Assembly (NCBI RefSeq): GCF_001556105.1
Contig: NZ_LSIF01000019.1
Location: forward strand, 1-49,637
From: Pseudoxanthomonas mexicana
GTDB taxonomy: Bacteria > Pseudomonadota > Gammaproteobacteria > Xanthomonadales > Xanthomonadaceae
Reading direction: 5' to 3'
Length of the DNA stretch: 49,637 bases
Position 1 is the stretch's first letter. Each line of letters begins with the position of its first letter. The notes below the pieces were generated by a model. The model did no database searches, was not told the origin of the DNA, and worked only from the letters and a program-made list of their open reading frames with translations. Positions 10,561 to 21,492 of the stretch are shown here, one piece after another. Both the position numbers and the translations under genes were made by a program.

Positions 10561-10998
10561 ATGTCGACGCACGTCCCCGCTCACCCCAATTGGTGGCAAC
10601 GCAACTGGAAGTGGTTCGTGCCCGTGCTGGCGGCGCTGCTTCTGGTCCTGTTCGCCGCGTTCATCGTCGGCATCGTGGCGCTGGTCTTCGGCGCCCTCAA
10701 ATCCTCGACGCCTTACCAGCATGCCATCACGCGTGCCCAGGCCGATCCCGCCGTGGTCGCCGCGCTCGGTGAACCCATCCAGGCCGGCTGGTTCGTACAG
10801 GGCAACATCGGCACCAGCGGATCGGGGGGCGAAGCCGACCTGGCGATCCCGCTGGACGGTGCGCATGGCGACGGCACGCTCTACGTGGTCGCGGAGAAGC
10901 GTGCCGGGGAGTGGCGCTACGAGACGCTGGCGGTGAACGTGGATGGAGGTGAGCGGATCGTGCTGGTGGACGAGGCTTCGCCCACCTCCGATCGCTGA
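10561..10998 (+). CDS. Coa1-like (cytochrome oxidase assembly factor 1) membrane protein
   Basis: This 145-residue protein has one strong membrane helix (about residues 20-44) near the N terminus, followed by a small soluble domain with YQHAITRAQADPAVVAALGEPI, the typical start of the PF08695 Coa1 domain. In mitochondria Coa1 helps assemble cytochrome oxidase; the bacterial relatives are uncharacterised, and no oxidase genes are nearby, so the name is only a domain label. An AGGAGCATCGCG Shine-Dalgarno precedes the ATG, 25 bases after the peptidase stop, so co-transcription with the peptidase is likely. Confidence 0.75.
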   Translation: MSTHVPAHPNWWQRNWKWFVPVLAALLLVLFAAFIVGIVALVFGALKSSTPYQHAITRAQADPAVVAALGEPIQAGWFVQGNIGTSGSGGEADLAIPLDGAHGDGTLYVVAEKRAGEWRYETLAVNVDGGERIVLVDEASPTSDR

Positions 10999-11014
10999 AG
11001 CCGCAGCGCCCCGA

Positions 11015-11040
11015 GCACGGCGGCCCGAGGGCCACCGTGC
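11015..11040. terminator. GC-rich hairpin between convergent genes
   Basis: GCACGG-C-GGCCC (11015-11026) can fold onto GGGCC-A-CCGTGC (11029-11040) with one mismatch and a very tight loop. It fills the 49-base gap between the Coa1-like and macroglobulin stop codons. There is no T-run, so it is only a candidate bidirectional terminator. Confidence 0.4.
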
Positions 11041-11047
11041 GTCCGGT

Positions 11048-14000
11048 TCACGGCGAAGGCGACGGCACGACGGGGAAGCGATCCGACGCCGTGCGCGCAT
11101 GGCTGGCGTTGCCGTACATCAGCTCCGCCGTCGCGGGCGCGGCCAGGTAGTCGCCCGCGTTCGCGACCCGCGCGAAGTAGTGCACTTCGTGCCGTCCCGT
11201 CGGCAGGTATTCGGCGTAGAACTTCGGTGCACGCGGATCCAGCCGGCGGGTGCCGAACACACCACTGCCAGTCGATGACACCTGCTTGAGGTCGAGCCCG
11301 GCCACGGCGGACAGCGCGAGATCGGTCGGTCGCAGCCCACCCGGCACATCGTCGGTCAGCGCCACGAAATGTCGCGGTGAAGCCGTCTGCACCACCAGCG
11401 TCACGCGGATCCAGTCGCCTTCCTGCACGGGGTGCGGGCCGGTCGCCTGCCAGCGGCCCTCCCGCAGCACGTCGTAACGGCGTTCCAGCGACAGGCCGAC
11501 GGCGGAAGCGCGCGCGTGCGTGGCGTCCTCGTGGTAGCCGAGGTCGGCCACGTAACCCAGCCATGCGCGCTGGCCGGGTGCCTGGGCAAGAGCGAGCATG
11601 TCGCCCGGCGCGGGCGCCTGCGGCACCGACCAGCGCGCGCGCGGCGCGCCCACCGGCAACGACAGCGTGGACTGCTGCGTACCCACTGATGCCTGGACCG
11701 TGGCCGGCTGCGCCGGATCCGCCGCCGTCGCACCGTGCATCGCCACCAGGCAGTACGCGCCTGTCTGCGTATCGACGCTCGCCGTGCCCCCGGCATAGAG
11801 ATCCACCAGACCCTTCAGCAATGCATCGCGCACCTGCCGGTCCGCGAGCGCCGGATGATCGTTCAGCACGCCGATCAGCGCGCACTGTTCGCGCATCCGC
11901 GATCCCATCCAGCGGGCCCAGCCGTCATCGCGATCAAGTCGCCGGGCCAGGCCCCGTTCGGGAAACCGCGCCAGCACCGATGCCAGCGCCTCGGACGCCG
12001 CCGGATGCCGGCCGGCCGCCAGCGCGCGCAGCCCGCTGATGCGCGTTGGCAGTGCGAGCACATCCCACGACCGCCACAGGTTGTCCAGGCCCGCGCGCTC
12101 CCTGCGTACGGTGGCGGCCGCGAGTGCGGCGTCGTTCCGGTCGCCGGGCGCGACGCCCTGGGCACGCGCCGCGGCGGCTTCGCCCGCCATGGCAGCGGCA
12201 TCCGCAGCGTCCGCGGCCGCCGCGGCTGTTTGGGCCGCAGCGAAGGCCGCCCGTGTTGCCGCATCTGCATCTGCCGGGGGGGTAACCAGCCGGGAGGGTG
12301 CGGTGTCTTCCGGCGAGGGCAGCGGCTGGCTGCGCAGGAACCCGCGCGCCTCACGCTCCACCTGCTCGGGCACGACGTGACCGCGCAGGCGCAGCCAGGC
12401 AAAGGCCTGCAGCGTGTAGGCCGTCAACGCGACCTGGCCGCGCGTGCCGAAGCCGCCATCGTCCATGCCCGCCTCGTCGGCGAAGTAGTGCATGCCGCCC
12501 TCCTCGTCCTGGAAGACGGCCGCGTTGTCCAACGCCTCCTGCACCACCGCCGCTGCGTCCGGCCAGGCCGCGGTATCACCGCGCTCGATCGCCAGCGCCG
12601 CTCCCACCGCGCGGCTGAGGATCTGTTCCCAGCATCGATGCGGATACGCGTGCAGGTCGCGCGTCCAGCGCTCGACCAGTCCGCCGCCGCCACGGCTGAC
12701 CTCCACCGCCAGTTGGGGATCGCGGGCGTCGGCGGGCAGCGTCGGCATCTTCAGCGCGACCGGCGCGTCGTCCAGCCAGCCGGCCTGCACGCGACGCGCC
12801 GCGACCCGCGGCGAGGCCACCTCGATCGGTGCGGCGATGGCGTCACGACCCGTCGCGGCATCCACGGATGCAACCACCTGCACCGAGCCCACCGCGGAGG
12901 GCTGGATGGTGGTGGCGATGCTGGCCTGGCCGCGTGCGGCCAGCGTCAACGCGTGTCCACCGGCATCGGCCTGCCCGAGACCGTCGCCCTGGACGGCAAT
13001 ACGCGCCTGCACCGGGAGCGCAGTGTCGCCTGCCTGCCGGAGGTGCGCAGCCAGGCGCGCCCGGTCTCCCGGGTACAGGCGGACCGGCACCTGCAGCCGC
13101 GCTTCGACCGGCAGGCCGACTTCCAGCATGGCGTCGACCTGCTCGAAGCCGTCATCGGCGTCGCCGCTCCACGCGACCGCGCGCCAACGGGTGAGGTTGT
13201 CGGGCAACGCCACCTCGAAACTGCGCGACTCTCCCGGCGCGAGCACGATGCCGGCCTGCCAGAACGCCGTATCGGCGAAGCGCGTGCGCACGCGCGCCAG
13301 CGGCGATTGCGCGCCGCCCTGCTCGCGGAGTCGCAGGTCCGTCGCCGGGCGCTCACCGGCCTGAAAGACATCGGCGGGATCGATGCGCGAACCAGTAACT
13401 TCGATCCTGTCGAGCGTGGCATTGCCGGTTTCGGCAAACCCGTCCCCCCGACCAAGCGCGACGGCAGGCGCAGGTGCAGGTGGTGCCGGCGGCGAAGGCG
13501 GGGTGACCATGTCGGACGGCCGCGGTTCCGAGATGTCCACCGGAGGTGCTTCGGGCGGCGGAGGCAGCGATGACGTGCGGGGTGGCGCCAGCACCTTGAC
13601 GGGCTGTGGGGCTTCATCGCTTTCAGCTTCCGTGCGCGGCCATGGCAATGCCCACGTCCAGCCATGGCTGCGCCACTGGTAGAAGCCGATTGGCCACGAA
13701 GATCCGTATGCCTGCTCACGCCCCAGCCAGTGGGTGCCGAGAGGATCCGCATAGGCCAGCCATTGGCCTGCCATTGCACGCAGCGCGTCATCGGTCACCG
13801 CCACGGCGACCTGCCGCGGCCGATCGCTGGTATTGGTCAGCACCAACCGCGCCGGTTGCCCGGGACGCGCATCGTCCGCCCGCAGCGACACGCTCACGGC
13901 CGGCGCGGCTTCCGGACGGGCGACGGTGACGTCGATACCGGCACTGCGCAGCGGCAACGGCGCGCGATAACCGGGCGCCGCGTCGGCGGCATCATCGCGG

Positions 14001-16987
14001 TCGCGAATGTGCACGCCGATGCTGAGCGGTCCCTGCGTGCCGGGCGGCAAGCGCAACGCGATCTCCTGCGTGCCGGCACGCACCTCGGCCACGTGGTGGC
14101 CAACCAGTGCGCCATGCTGGCGGAACACGAACAGCGCGGTCGCCCGCGATTGCGGTTGCGTCAGCACCACGTTGACGGGTCCGCCGGGAAGCGGCTCGCC
14201 ACGATCCGTCGCCAGCGTGATCTCGCGCGATGCGGCGGCGACGGCATCGCCGGCCCAGACGTACTGCGTCATCGTCGCGGGCGCGGCATCGCCGCTGCGG
14301 GCCACCAGGCGGTAACGACCGCTGCGTGTACGGGGTACGTCGCACGTGGAGCGCTGTCCTGCAATCAGAGCGCAGGTCGTCACGCGCTTGCCCACGGCGT
14401 CCTCGGATGCTCTCCAGTCCTGCCCCAGGTAGTCGACCTGCACGTCGACGGGCGCGGCATCGATGTCGTTGCCGTCCGCGTCGATGACGACCGCCTGCAG
14501 CTGGAGCGGCGTACGCGCATCCCACCAGTGCGGCTCGCTGCGCAGGCCCACATAGCGGGCATGCCGGGCGTAGCGTGCCTTCGCGGCATTGCTGACGGTG
14601 CCTTCGCGTTCGCTGGGCTTGATCTCCACTACCGCCTGCAGCGTGCCGAACGCTGGCGGTTCGAGGTGCGGCTCGCTTCCACCGGGGAACGCCACCGGCA
14701 GCGAAACTCGTGCCTTGCCATCGGCATCGGTGCGGACGCGCGTGGCAGGCGGCGCCAGCGTCACGCCGCCGCGTCCCGCGCCGGACAGGACATCGACGAA
14801 GGTGTAGTCGGCATAGCGTGGATACGCTTCGCCCAGCGGCAGGCCGGTCAGCAACGTACTGACCCGTTCGAGCGGCATGTCGGCAGCCGGGCCACCGGAG
14901 TAGTAACCCGCCTCGACATCGAACGCGAACGCATCGCCCTCGCGCAGCACGCGTTCCTCGGTATCCGCACGCGCCCACAGGTCCTGCGCGCGATAGGTGC
15001 CGACGAAGAAGCAGGCACCGTTCTCTTCATCGGCATCGGGCAGCCCGATGCAGTACGTACCGTCGGTCAGGTGCAAGGGCAGCGCCAGTTCCGCATGGAT
15101 GACGCCGTGGGCATCCGGTGTCGCCTGCCATCGCAGAAGCGTCTTCGACTCCTCCATCGCGACCAGCGCCAACTCGAGCGGCTCCGGCTGTGCGATGCGC
15201 TGCAGCCGGCCAGCGACGCGTTCGCGCTGCCACAGCTGGTACTGCACCTTGGCACCGGCGGTGTACAGCGGCCGGTCGCTGACACCCCACAGATGACGGC
15301 GCGCCGACGTGCCCAGCCGCATGCCGTAACGCTGGCTCGCGCCGAGCGGCAGTACCGCGCGTTCGGCCTGCGCGCCGTTGCCGCGCGTCGCACGCAGCCA
15401 CCAGCGCGGGTATTCGCCATCCAGCGCGTCGGGCAGGACATGGCCCACCGGCAGCGCGAGCCGCGCGACACCGTCCCGATCGGTACGGCCTTCCGCCAGC
15501 GTGCGCGTAGGCGCGTCGGGCGACGCCTGCAGCAGAAGCTCCACGCGCGCGCCTGCGATCGCCTCGTCCGCCGACCATGCCTGCGCCCAGGCGATCACCT
15601 CGCGCTCGCCGGTCAACGCGACCAGATCGAACGCTGGTGCGGCGAATTCCACCCCGGTCTGGCGCCGCAGGTAGGGCGAGCGACGGGCGTCGACGGACTG
15701 GACGTCCCAGCGCGTCCATCCTCCTTCGCGGAGGACGAGGTCGTCGACCGGCGAGGTCACCGCGACGCGGGTGTTGGAAGCTGCGGCCGGCACGCGTACG
15801 TCATCCGCCTGCAACGCCGTGCCCAGCGCGGTGACGTGCAGCGGCGTACCCGCCGCGTTGACGCCTTCCAGCCGTGACGCCGGCAGCGCACGCGTATCGA
15901 GCAGGACGCGCTCACCCGGCGCCTTCAGGCTGGGCTGCGCATCGGTCGTACGCACGTCGAGGGCGAGCGGAACCAGCGAAGCTCCCTCCGTCGTGGTCAT
16001 GTCCTCCCACGCCAGCGAAAGCTGCGTGTTGGCAGAGGCGACGGTCAACTGCACGATCGCGCCAGGCGCGAGTGCCTCGTGCCGGCCACGCCCTCCCGCG
16101 TAGTGGGGGCTGCCTTCATGCCAGCGCGTCACGGTCACGCCGGCAGGCAGGCGTGCGGCGAACCGCTCCCGTGATGCGGCATCCGGCATCCGGGACAACA
16201 CCGCCTGCATGGGCTCGCCCGGCAGGCACGCGAGCGCCGCCTGCGTGACCGGACTCTCGAGCGTACGCACCTCGTCGCGTTGCCGGCACGACAGCTGGCG
16301 CACGCGGAAGGATTCGTTGGCGAGCGCGCTCAGCAGCATGTCGTCCTGCGTTCCCCGCAGATCGCCTGCCTCGCTCCGCAGCCCTGGCACCACGTGCAGT
16401 TGCACGCGTGCGTCGGCTGCGACTTCGCCCGGCAGCCGAACCTGGAAACGGTGCATGCCGCCGTCGTAGCGGCCTCGCGGAAGACGTTCGATCGAATAGG
16501 GCACGTCGCGTTCGCCGACCCTGACGCGCAACACCGCCTGCACGTCGGCAACCGTCATCGCCATGTTGCCCGTGATGCTGAAACGCGGCATGCCGGCGTC
16601 CCATGTTTCCACGTACGCGCTCAGGGCGGGACGTTCGGTTTCCACGTGCAGCACCTGCGCCGGGATGGCCTTGCCCTGTTGGGTCGACAGGCCGGGAGCG
16701 AGATCGACGCGATAACGGGTGGCGGGGCGCGGTGCGGCTGGCGGCGCGATCGCGCACAGCAACAGGACGTCATCGTCCCAGTGGCAGGTCAGCGGCAGCG
16801 CGGGCGTCGTCCGTACGACATCGCGCTGGACCTCGTTGTCCCAGACCCGCATGGGCTCCGCGAATTCCAGTTGCAACCCGCCATAGGAAAAGTCGGCGTC
16901 GACCGGCGGCTCCGCCGCCTGTAACGCGAACGACCATCCCGCCATCCCCAACAGCCAACCCCATGCCGCACTGCGTGCGTGTCGCAT
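11048..16987 (-). CDS. Bacterial alpha-2-macroglobulin-like protein (YfaS/MG2 family)
   Basis: This very large exported protein (1979 residues) is built of macroglobulin domains that trap proteases in the periplasm. The start at 16987 gives a clean signal peptide (GWLLGMAGWSFALQAAEPP) with no lipobox cysteine. The thioester region reads YPHRCWEQ, with Cys1452 and the Gln three residues later retained but Trp in place of the usual Leu of CLEQ. It is followed by an alpha-toroid domain broken by an Ala-rich run (about residues 1573-1613). A proline-rich linker (about 1130-1185) leads into LDRIEVTGSRI (EVTGSRI at 1196-1202), which resembles TonB-receptor N-terminal motifs. No pbpC partner gene is adjacent. 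Confidence 0.88.
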   Translation of the reverse strand: MRHARSAAWGWLLGMAGWSFALQAAEPPVDADFSYGGLQLEFAEPMRVWDNEVQRDVVRTTPALPLTCHWDDDVLLLCAIAPPAAPRPATRYRVDLAPGLSTQQGKAIPAQVLHVETERPALSAYVETWDAGMPRFSITGNMAMTVADVQAVLRVRVGERDVPYSIERLPRGRYDGGMHRFQVRLPGEVAADARVQLHVVPGLRSEAGDLRGTQDDMLLSALANESFRVRQLSCRQRDEVRTLESPVTQAALACLPGEPMQAVLSRMPDAASRERFAARLPAGVTVTRWHEGSPHYAGGRGRHEALAPGAIVQLTVASANTQLSLAWEDMTTTEGASLVPLALDVRTTDAQPSLKAPGERVLLDTRALPASRLEGVNAAGTPLHVTALGTALQADDVRVPAAASNTRVAVTSPVDDLVLREGGWTRWDVQSVDARRSPYLRRQTGVEFAAPAFDLVALTGEREVIAWAQAWSADEAIAGARVELLLQASPDAPTRTLAEGRTDRDGVARLALPVGHVLPDALDGEYPRWWLRATRGNGAQAERAVLPLGASQRYGMRLGTSARRHLWGVSDRPLYTAGAKVQYQLWQRERVAGRLQRIAQPEPLELALVAMEESKTLLRWQATPDAHGVIHAELALPLHLTDGTYCIGLPDADEENGACFFVGTYRAQDLWARADTEERVLREGDAFAFDVEAGYYSGGPAADMPLERVSTLLTGLPLGEAYPRYADYTFVDVLSGAGRGGVTLAPPATRVRTDADGKARVSLPVAFPGGSEPHLEPPAFGTLQAVVEIKPSEREGTVSNAAKARYARHARYVGLRSEPHWWDARTPLQLQAVVIDADGNDIDAAPVDVQVDYLGQDWRASEDAVGKRVTTCALIAGQRSTCDVPRTRSGRYRLVARSGDAAPATMTQYVWAGDAVAAASREITLATDRGEPLPGGPVNVVLTQPQSRATALFVFRQHGALVGHHVAEVRAGTQEIALRLPPGTQGPLSIGVHIRDRDDAADAAPGYRAPLPLRSAGIDVTVARPEAAPAVSVSLRADDARPGQPARLVLTNTSDRPRQVAVAVTDDALRAMAGQWLAYADPLGTHWLGREQAYGSSWPIGFYQWRSHGWTWALPWPRTEAESDEAPQPVKVLAPPRTSSLPPPPEAPPVDISEPRPSDMVTPPSPPAPPAPAPAVALGRGDGFAETGNATLDRIEVTGSRIDPADVFQAGERPATDLRLREQGGAQSPLARVRTRFADTAFWQAGIVLAPGESRSFEVALPDNLTRWRAVAWSGDADDGFEQVDAMLEVGLPVEARLQVPVRLYPGDRARLAAHLRQAGDTALPVQARIAVQGDGLGQADAGGHALTLAARGQASIATTIQPSAVGSVQVVASVDAATGRDAIAAPIEVASPRVAARRVQAGWLDDAPVALKMPTLPADARDPQLAVEVSRGGGGLVERWTRDLHAYPHRCWEQILSRAVGAALAIERGDTAAWPDAAAVVQEALDNAAVFQDEEGGMHYFADEAGMDDGGFGTRGQVALTAYTLQAFAWLRLRGHVVPEQVEREARGFLRSQPLPSPEDTAPSRLVTPPADADAATRAAFAAAQTAAAAADAADAAAMAGEAAAARAQGVAPGDRNDAALAAATVRRERAGLDNLWRSWDVLALPTRISGLRALAAGRHPAASEALASVLARFPERGLARRLDRDDGWARWMGSRMREQCALIGVLNDHPALADRQVRDALLKGLVDLYAGGTASVDTQTGAYCLVAMHGATAADPAQPATVQASVGTQQSTLSLPVGAPRARWSVPQAPAPGDMLALAQAPGQRAWLGYVADLGYHEDATHARASAVGLSLERRYDVLREGRWQATGPHPVQEGDWIRVTLVVQTASPRHFVALTDDVPGGLRPTDLALSAVAGLDLKQVSSTGSGVFGTRRLDPRAPKFYAEYLPTGRHEVHYFARVANAGDYLAAPATAELMYGNASHARTASDRFPVVPSPSP

Positions 16988-17073
16988 GCCGTTCCCATCG
17001 GTGTCCGTTCCGGACCCGATGCTGCCTGCGATCACGCGCGAACGCCACCCGGCCCGAGGGCCGGTGACGCAGG

Positions 17074-17544
17074 TCAGGGGTTCTTCGTCGCCGGTGCGGA
17101 CTCGGGCACCACGATGGTCGGATCGACCGGTGTGCCCGGCGGCACGTAGATCGCCACGCCGGCCGCCTGCTTCTGCGTAGTGGGAATGCCCATGCTGAGG
17201 CCGCCGCCGGAGTGGCGGCCGTAACTGCCGCCGCCTACCGACATGCCGACCGGCGAGCCGCTGGAACCCACGCCCAGCAACACGATGCCGTTCGCACCGA
17301 GGGCGGCGGCTTCGCGCTTGAGGCGGGCCACCGCGGCATCGGTCTGGCCCTGGGTCCCGAAGCCGACCGCGCTCTTGGATTCCAGCTGTGCGATTTCCAG
17401 CGATCCCGCGGGAGCGGTGCGGTAGACCTGCACCTGCGCCGGATCGAGCGCGGGGCGCGCCTGGCCCAGCATGACCTTGGAACTGCTGGCGCAACCGCTG
17501 GCCAGCAAGGCGACGAACACGACGGTGGCGATGCGGAACGACAT
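17074..17544 (-). CDS. Small lipoprotein of unknown function
   Basis: This 156-residue protein has a lipoprotein signal (VALLASGC lipobox, with GGGAG eight bases before the ATG at 17544). The body contains TDAAVARLKREAAALGANGIVLLGVG, a helix-strand pattern seen in small envelope proteins of the RcsF/YbjQ type, then a Gly/Ser-rich stretch and a proline-rich end (PPGTPVDPTIVVPES). I do not recognise a specific family. It lies 86 bases upstream of the macroglobulin gene on the same strand, so the two may share an mRNA, and it is divergent from the chorismatase. Confidence 0.75.
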   Translation of the reverse strand: MSFRIATVVFVALLASGCASSSKVMLGQARPALDPAQVQVYRTAPAGSLEIAQLESKSAVGFGTQGQTDAAVARLKREAAALGANGIVLLGVGSSGSPVGMSVGGGSYGRHSGGGLSMGIPTTQKQAAGVAIYVPPGTPVDPTIVVPESAPATKNP

Positions 17545-17668
17545 GGCGGCTTCTCCCGTTGGCGTGAGGCGATCTTCCGCCGCGGCGGCTGAATACTGAC
17601 ACATCCCGGAGCGGGCGAAAGCGGGCGGGTTATCATTTGAGCCAGACCATGCACCCGCTTCCCGCACG

Positions 17669-18688
17669 ATGAGCTCCGCTCCCGACCATCCATCCGCACC
17701 GCAGCGGCTGGCCGTCGACTACATCCATGCCCCCTCGCCTCAGGCGTTGCTGGGCCTGCCGGAGACCCTGGCGGTGTTCGGCTTCGGTGCGCTGGCGCCC
17801 GCTACCGTGGCTATCGACGATCCCCGCTACTTGCGCGTGCCGCTGTCGCCCCTGCGTGAAGCCGCGGCGCCGTACGAGGTCTGGCGCGCGTCCGGCCCGG
17901 TCACGACGGGTCGCGACGGCGCGGTGCGCTACAGCCACGACGGCACGCTGATGTTCGGCGTGGTGGAGTGGGAAGAACCCGCCGGCGGCATCCTGCACGC
18001 CAGCGCCCATGCCTACGCGGCGATGGCGGCGTTCTGGCGCGACAGCGACTACCCGCACCTGCTGCGGATCTGGAACTACTTCGACGCGATCACCGAGGGC
18101 GACGGCGATGCCGAGCGCTACCGGCAGTTCTGCGTTGGCCGCGTGCAGGGACTGGGCGACGTCGACACGCGCGTGCTGCCGGCCGCGACCGCGATCGGCA
18201 GCCGCGACGGGCGTCGCGTGCTGCAGGTGTACTGGCTGGCCGCGCGCGAGCCCGGCCTGCCACTGGAGAATCCGCGCCAGGTCAGTGCCTACCGCTACCC
18301 GCGCGAGTACGGCCCGCAGTCGCCCAGCTTCGCGCGCGCATTGTTGCCCCCTTCGCCGCGTGTGCCGCTGCTGCTCTCGGGCACGGCCAGCATCGTCGGC
18401 CATGCGTCGCAGCACACCGATTCGTTGCGCGCTCAGCTGGATGAAACCCTGACCAACCTGGACAGCCTGCTCGGCGCCGCGCGCGAGCATGCGCCGTCGC
18501 TGACGCCGCACATGGACGCGAGTTCGCGCCTGAAGGTCTACGTGAGCGATGCCGTCGACGCCGATGCCGTCGCCGCGCAGCTGGAAGCGCGCCTCGGCAC
18601 GCGCGTGCCCTGGTTGATGCTGCATGCCGACGTCTGCCGGCGCGAACTGCTGGTGGAGATCGAGGGCATGCACGGCGTGGTGGCTTGA
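17669..18688 (+). CDS. xanB2: XanB2-type chorismatase (FkbO/Hyg5-like pteridine-dependent deoxygenase superfamily)
   Basis: This 339-residue protein resembles Xanthomonas XanB2, the bifunctional chorismatase that turns chorismate into 3- and 4-hydroxybenzoate. In Xanthomonas 3-HBA feeds xanthomonadin pigment and the diffusible factor DF, and 4-HBA feeds ubiquinone. Recognisable features are the FGFGAL start of the fold, a long central RidA-like domain with EWEEPAGGILHASAHAY, LLLSGTASIVGHASQH, and the C-terminal LLVEIEGMHG where the active-site glutamate lies in this family. Xanthomonas carries it in the pig cluster; here the neighbours are a small membrane protein and hemB, and no polyketide-type pigment genes follow. 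aroE, which feeds chorismate synthesis, is 2 kb downstream. Confidence 0.85.
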   Translation: MSSAPDHPSAPQRLAVDYIHAPSPQALLGLPETLAVFGFGALAPATVAIDDPRYLRVPLSPLREAAAPYEVWRASGPVTTGRDGAVRYSHDGTLMFGVVEWEEPAGGILHASAHAYAAMAAFWRDSDYPHLLRIWNYFDAITEGDGDAERYRQFCVGRVQGLGDVDTRVLPAATAIGSRDGRRVLQVYWLAAREPGLPLENPRQVSAYRYPREYGPQSPSFARALLPPSPRVPLLLSGTASIVGHASQHTDSLRAQLDETLTNLDSLLGAAREHAPSLTPHMDASSRLKVYVSDAVDADAVAAQLEARLGTRVPWLMLHADVCRRELLVEIEGMHGVVA

Positions 18689-18760
18689 AGCACCCGCCGG
18701 ACGTCCGCATAGTGGTTCCATGAGGCGCCGCGTCGCGCGCCGTATCGCGGAGGATGTTCG

Positions 18761-20096
<1,336 letters not shown>

Positions 20097-20097
20097 G

Positions 20098-20562
20098 ATG
20101 GAGGCCGTCGTCATCCGCGATGCGCGGCCTGACGATGCGGACGAGCTGGCGCGCCTGTGCACGTTGCTGGCCTATCCGGTGGACGCCGATGGCATGAAGG
20201 AACGGCTGGCCACCCTGCTGGCGTCGCCCGCGCAGGCGGTGAGGGTCGCGGCCCCGCCGAACGACGATGACGACCTGCTGGGCATGGTGGCTGCGGAGTG
20301 GCGGTTGATGATCGAGTTCGGCCACCGCGCCGAGATCACGGCGCTGATCGTCGACCCGCGGGCGCGTCGCCTGGGCCTGGGCCAGCGCCTGGTGGACGCG
20401 GCCTGCGACTGGATCCGCGACCGGGGTGGCCACGACGTCTTCGTGCGTTCCAACATCGTGCGGCCGGAATCGCACGCGTTCTATCCGTCCGCCAGCTTCG
20501 CACTCGCCAAGACCCAGCACGTGTACGTGCGGCGGCTGCGCAGCGATCCCGACGCGGAGTAG
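20098..20562 (+). CDS. GNAT-family N-acetyltransferase
   Basis: This 154-residue acetyltransferase has ITALIVDPRARRLGLGQRLV as a near-perfect acetyl-CoA motif A (R-x-x-G-x-G) and a C-terminal ESHAFYPSASFALAKTQHVY of the usual x-F-Y-x-x-x-G-F type, here with S-A-S-F. The ATG at 20098 is one base after the hemB stop, so translational coupling is likely; an upstream in-frame start inside hemB is less plausible. Substrate unknown. Its position between hemB and aroE is probably incidental to heme or shikimate chemistry. Confidence 0.85.
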   Translation: MEAVVIRDARPDDADELARLCTLLAYPVDADGMKERLATLLASPAQAVRVAAPPNDDDDLLGMVAAEWRLMIEFGHRAEITALIVDPRARRLGLGQRLVDAACDWIRDRGGHDVFVRSNIVRPESHAFYPSASFALAKTQHVYVRRLRSDPDAE

Positions 20563-20643
20563 ACTGCCGGCAACGGCAGGGGAGCCGCGTCGTAGCGCGC
20601 CCGCCCCGCTTGCCTCCACCCAACGACGGGGATCCAGCACGCC

Positions 20644-21492
20644 ATGTCGAACCATCGCTATGCGGTCTTCGGTCACCCCGTCGCCCATTCGCTGTCGCCA
20701 CGCATCCATGCCGCGTTCGCGCAGCAGGTCGGCATTGCGCTGGAATACACCGCCATCGACACGGCGCCGCACGACTTCGCCGCCACGCTCGACCGCTTCG
20801 CCGGTGACGGCGGTGCGGGCGCCAACGTCACCCTGCCGTTGAAGGAAGCGGCGTTCGCGATCTGCGCGCAGGCGAGCGATCGCGCCAGGCGTGCCGGTGC
20901 GGTCAACACACTGACGCGCAACGACGGCCAGTGGCATGGCGACAACACCGACGGCGCCGGCCTGGTCCGCGACCTGACCGGCCGCCAGGGACTGGACCTA
21001 CGCGCACGTCGCGCCCTGCTGCTCGGCGCCGGTGGTGCCGCGCGCGGCGTGGCGCCCGCGCTGCTCGATGCCGGCATCAGCGAACTGATCATCGTCAACC
21101 GCACGGCGGATCGCGCGGACGCGCTGGCCGATGCGCTGGGCGAACCGGAGCGCGCGCACTCGCGCTACTGGGACGACCTGCGCGACCTCGGCGACTTCTC
21201 GCTGATCATCAACGCGACCTCGGCGGCGCGCCAGGACCAGGGCGCGTTCACCCTGCCCTTCACCTTGGCCACGCCACGCACGCTGGCGGTCGACCTCAAT
21301 TACGGCGAAGCGGCGATCCCCTTCCTCGCCTGGGCCCGCGCCGCGGGTTGCCACGACGCAGTGGACGGGCTGGGCATGCTGGTGGAGCAGGCCGCCGAAG
21401 CCTTCGAGCAATGGCATGGCGTGCGACCGGAAACCGATGCCGTCTACGCCGCGCTGCGCGGCAAGGACAAGGTGCTGGTGACGGCGGATTGA
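20644..21492 (+). CDS. aroE: Shikimate dehydrogenase
   Basis: This 282-residue enzyme reduces 3-dehydroshikimate to shikimate with NADPH. The N-terminal substrate domain has [13 protein letters not shown] and NVTLPLKEA with catalytic Lys67; NTDGAGL supplies Asp103, the partner acid. The Rossmann half starts with [12 protein letters not shown] (about 126-137), and [18 protein letters not shown] is the conserved C-terminal signature. An 81-base gap separates it from the GNAT gene. Its TGA overlaps a TTG start of the next reading frame. Confidence 0.96.
   Translation: MSNHRYAVFGHPVAHSLSPRIHAAFAQQVGIALEYTAIDTAPHDFAATLDRFAGDGGAGANVTLPLKEAAFAICAQASDRARRAGAVNTLTRNDGQWHGDNTDGAGLVRDLTGRQGLDLRARRALLLGAGGAARGVAPALLDAGISELIIVNRTADRADALADALGEPERAHSRYWDDLRDLGDFSLIINATSAARQDQGAFTLPFTLATPRTLAVDLNYGEAAIPFLAWARAAGCHDAVDGLGMLVEQAAEAFEQWHGVRPETDAVYAALRGKDKVLVTAD

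Noticed and set aside
11735..13573. Long plus-strand open frame opposite the macroglobulin
   Set aside because: It is antisense to a gene with clear domains, has composition typical of high-GC shadows (Arg, His, Ala, Gly) and no recognisable motif.
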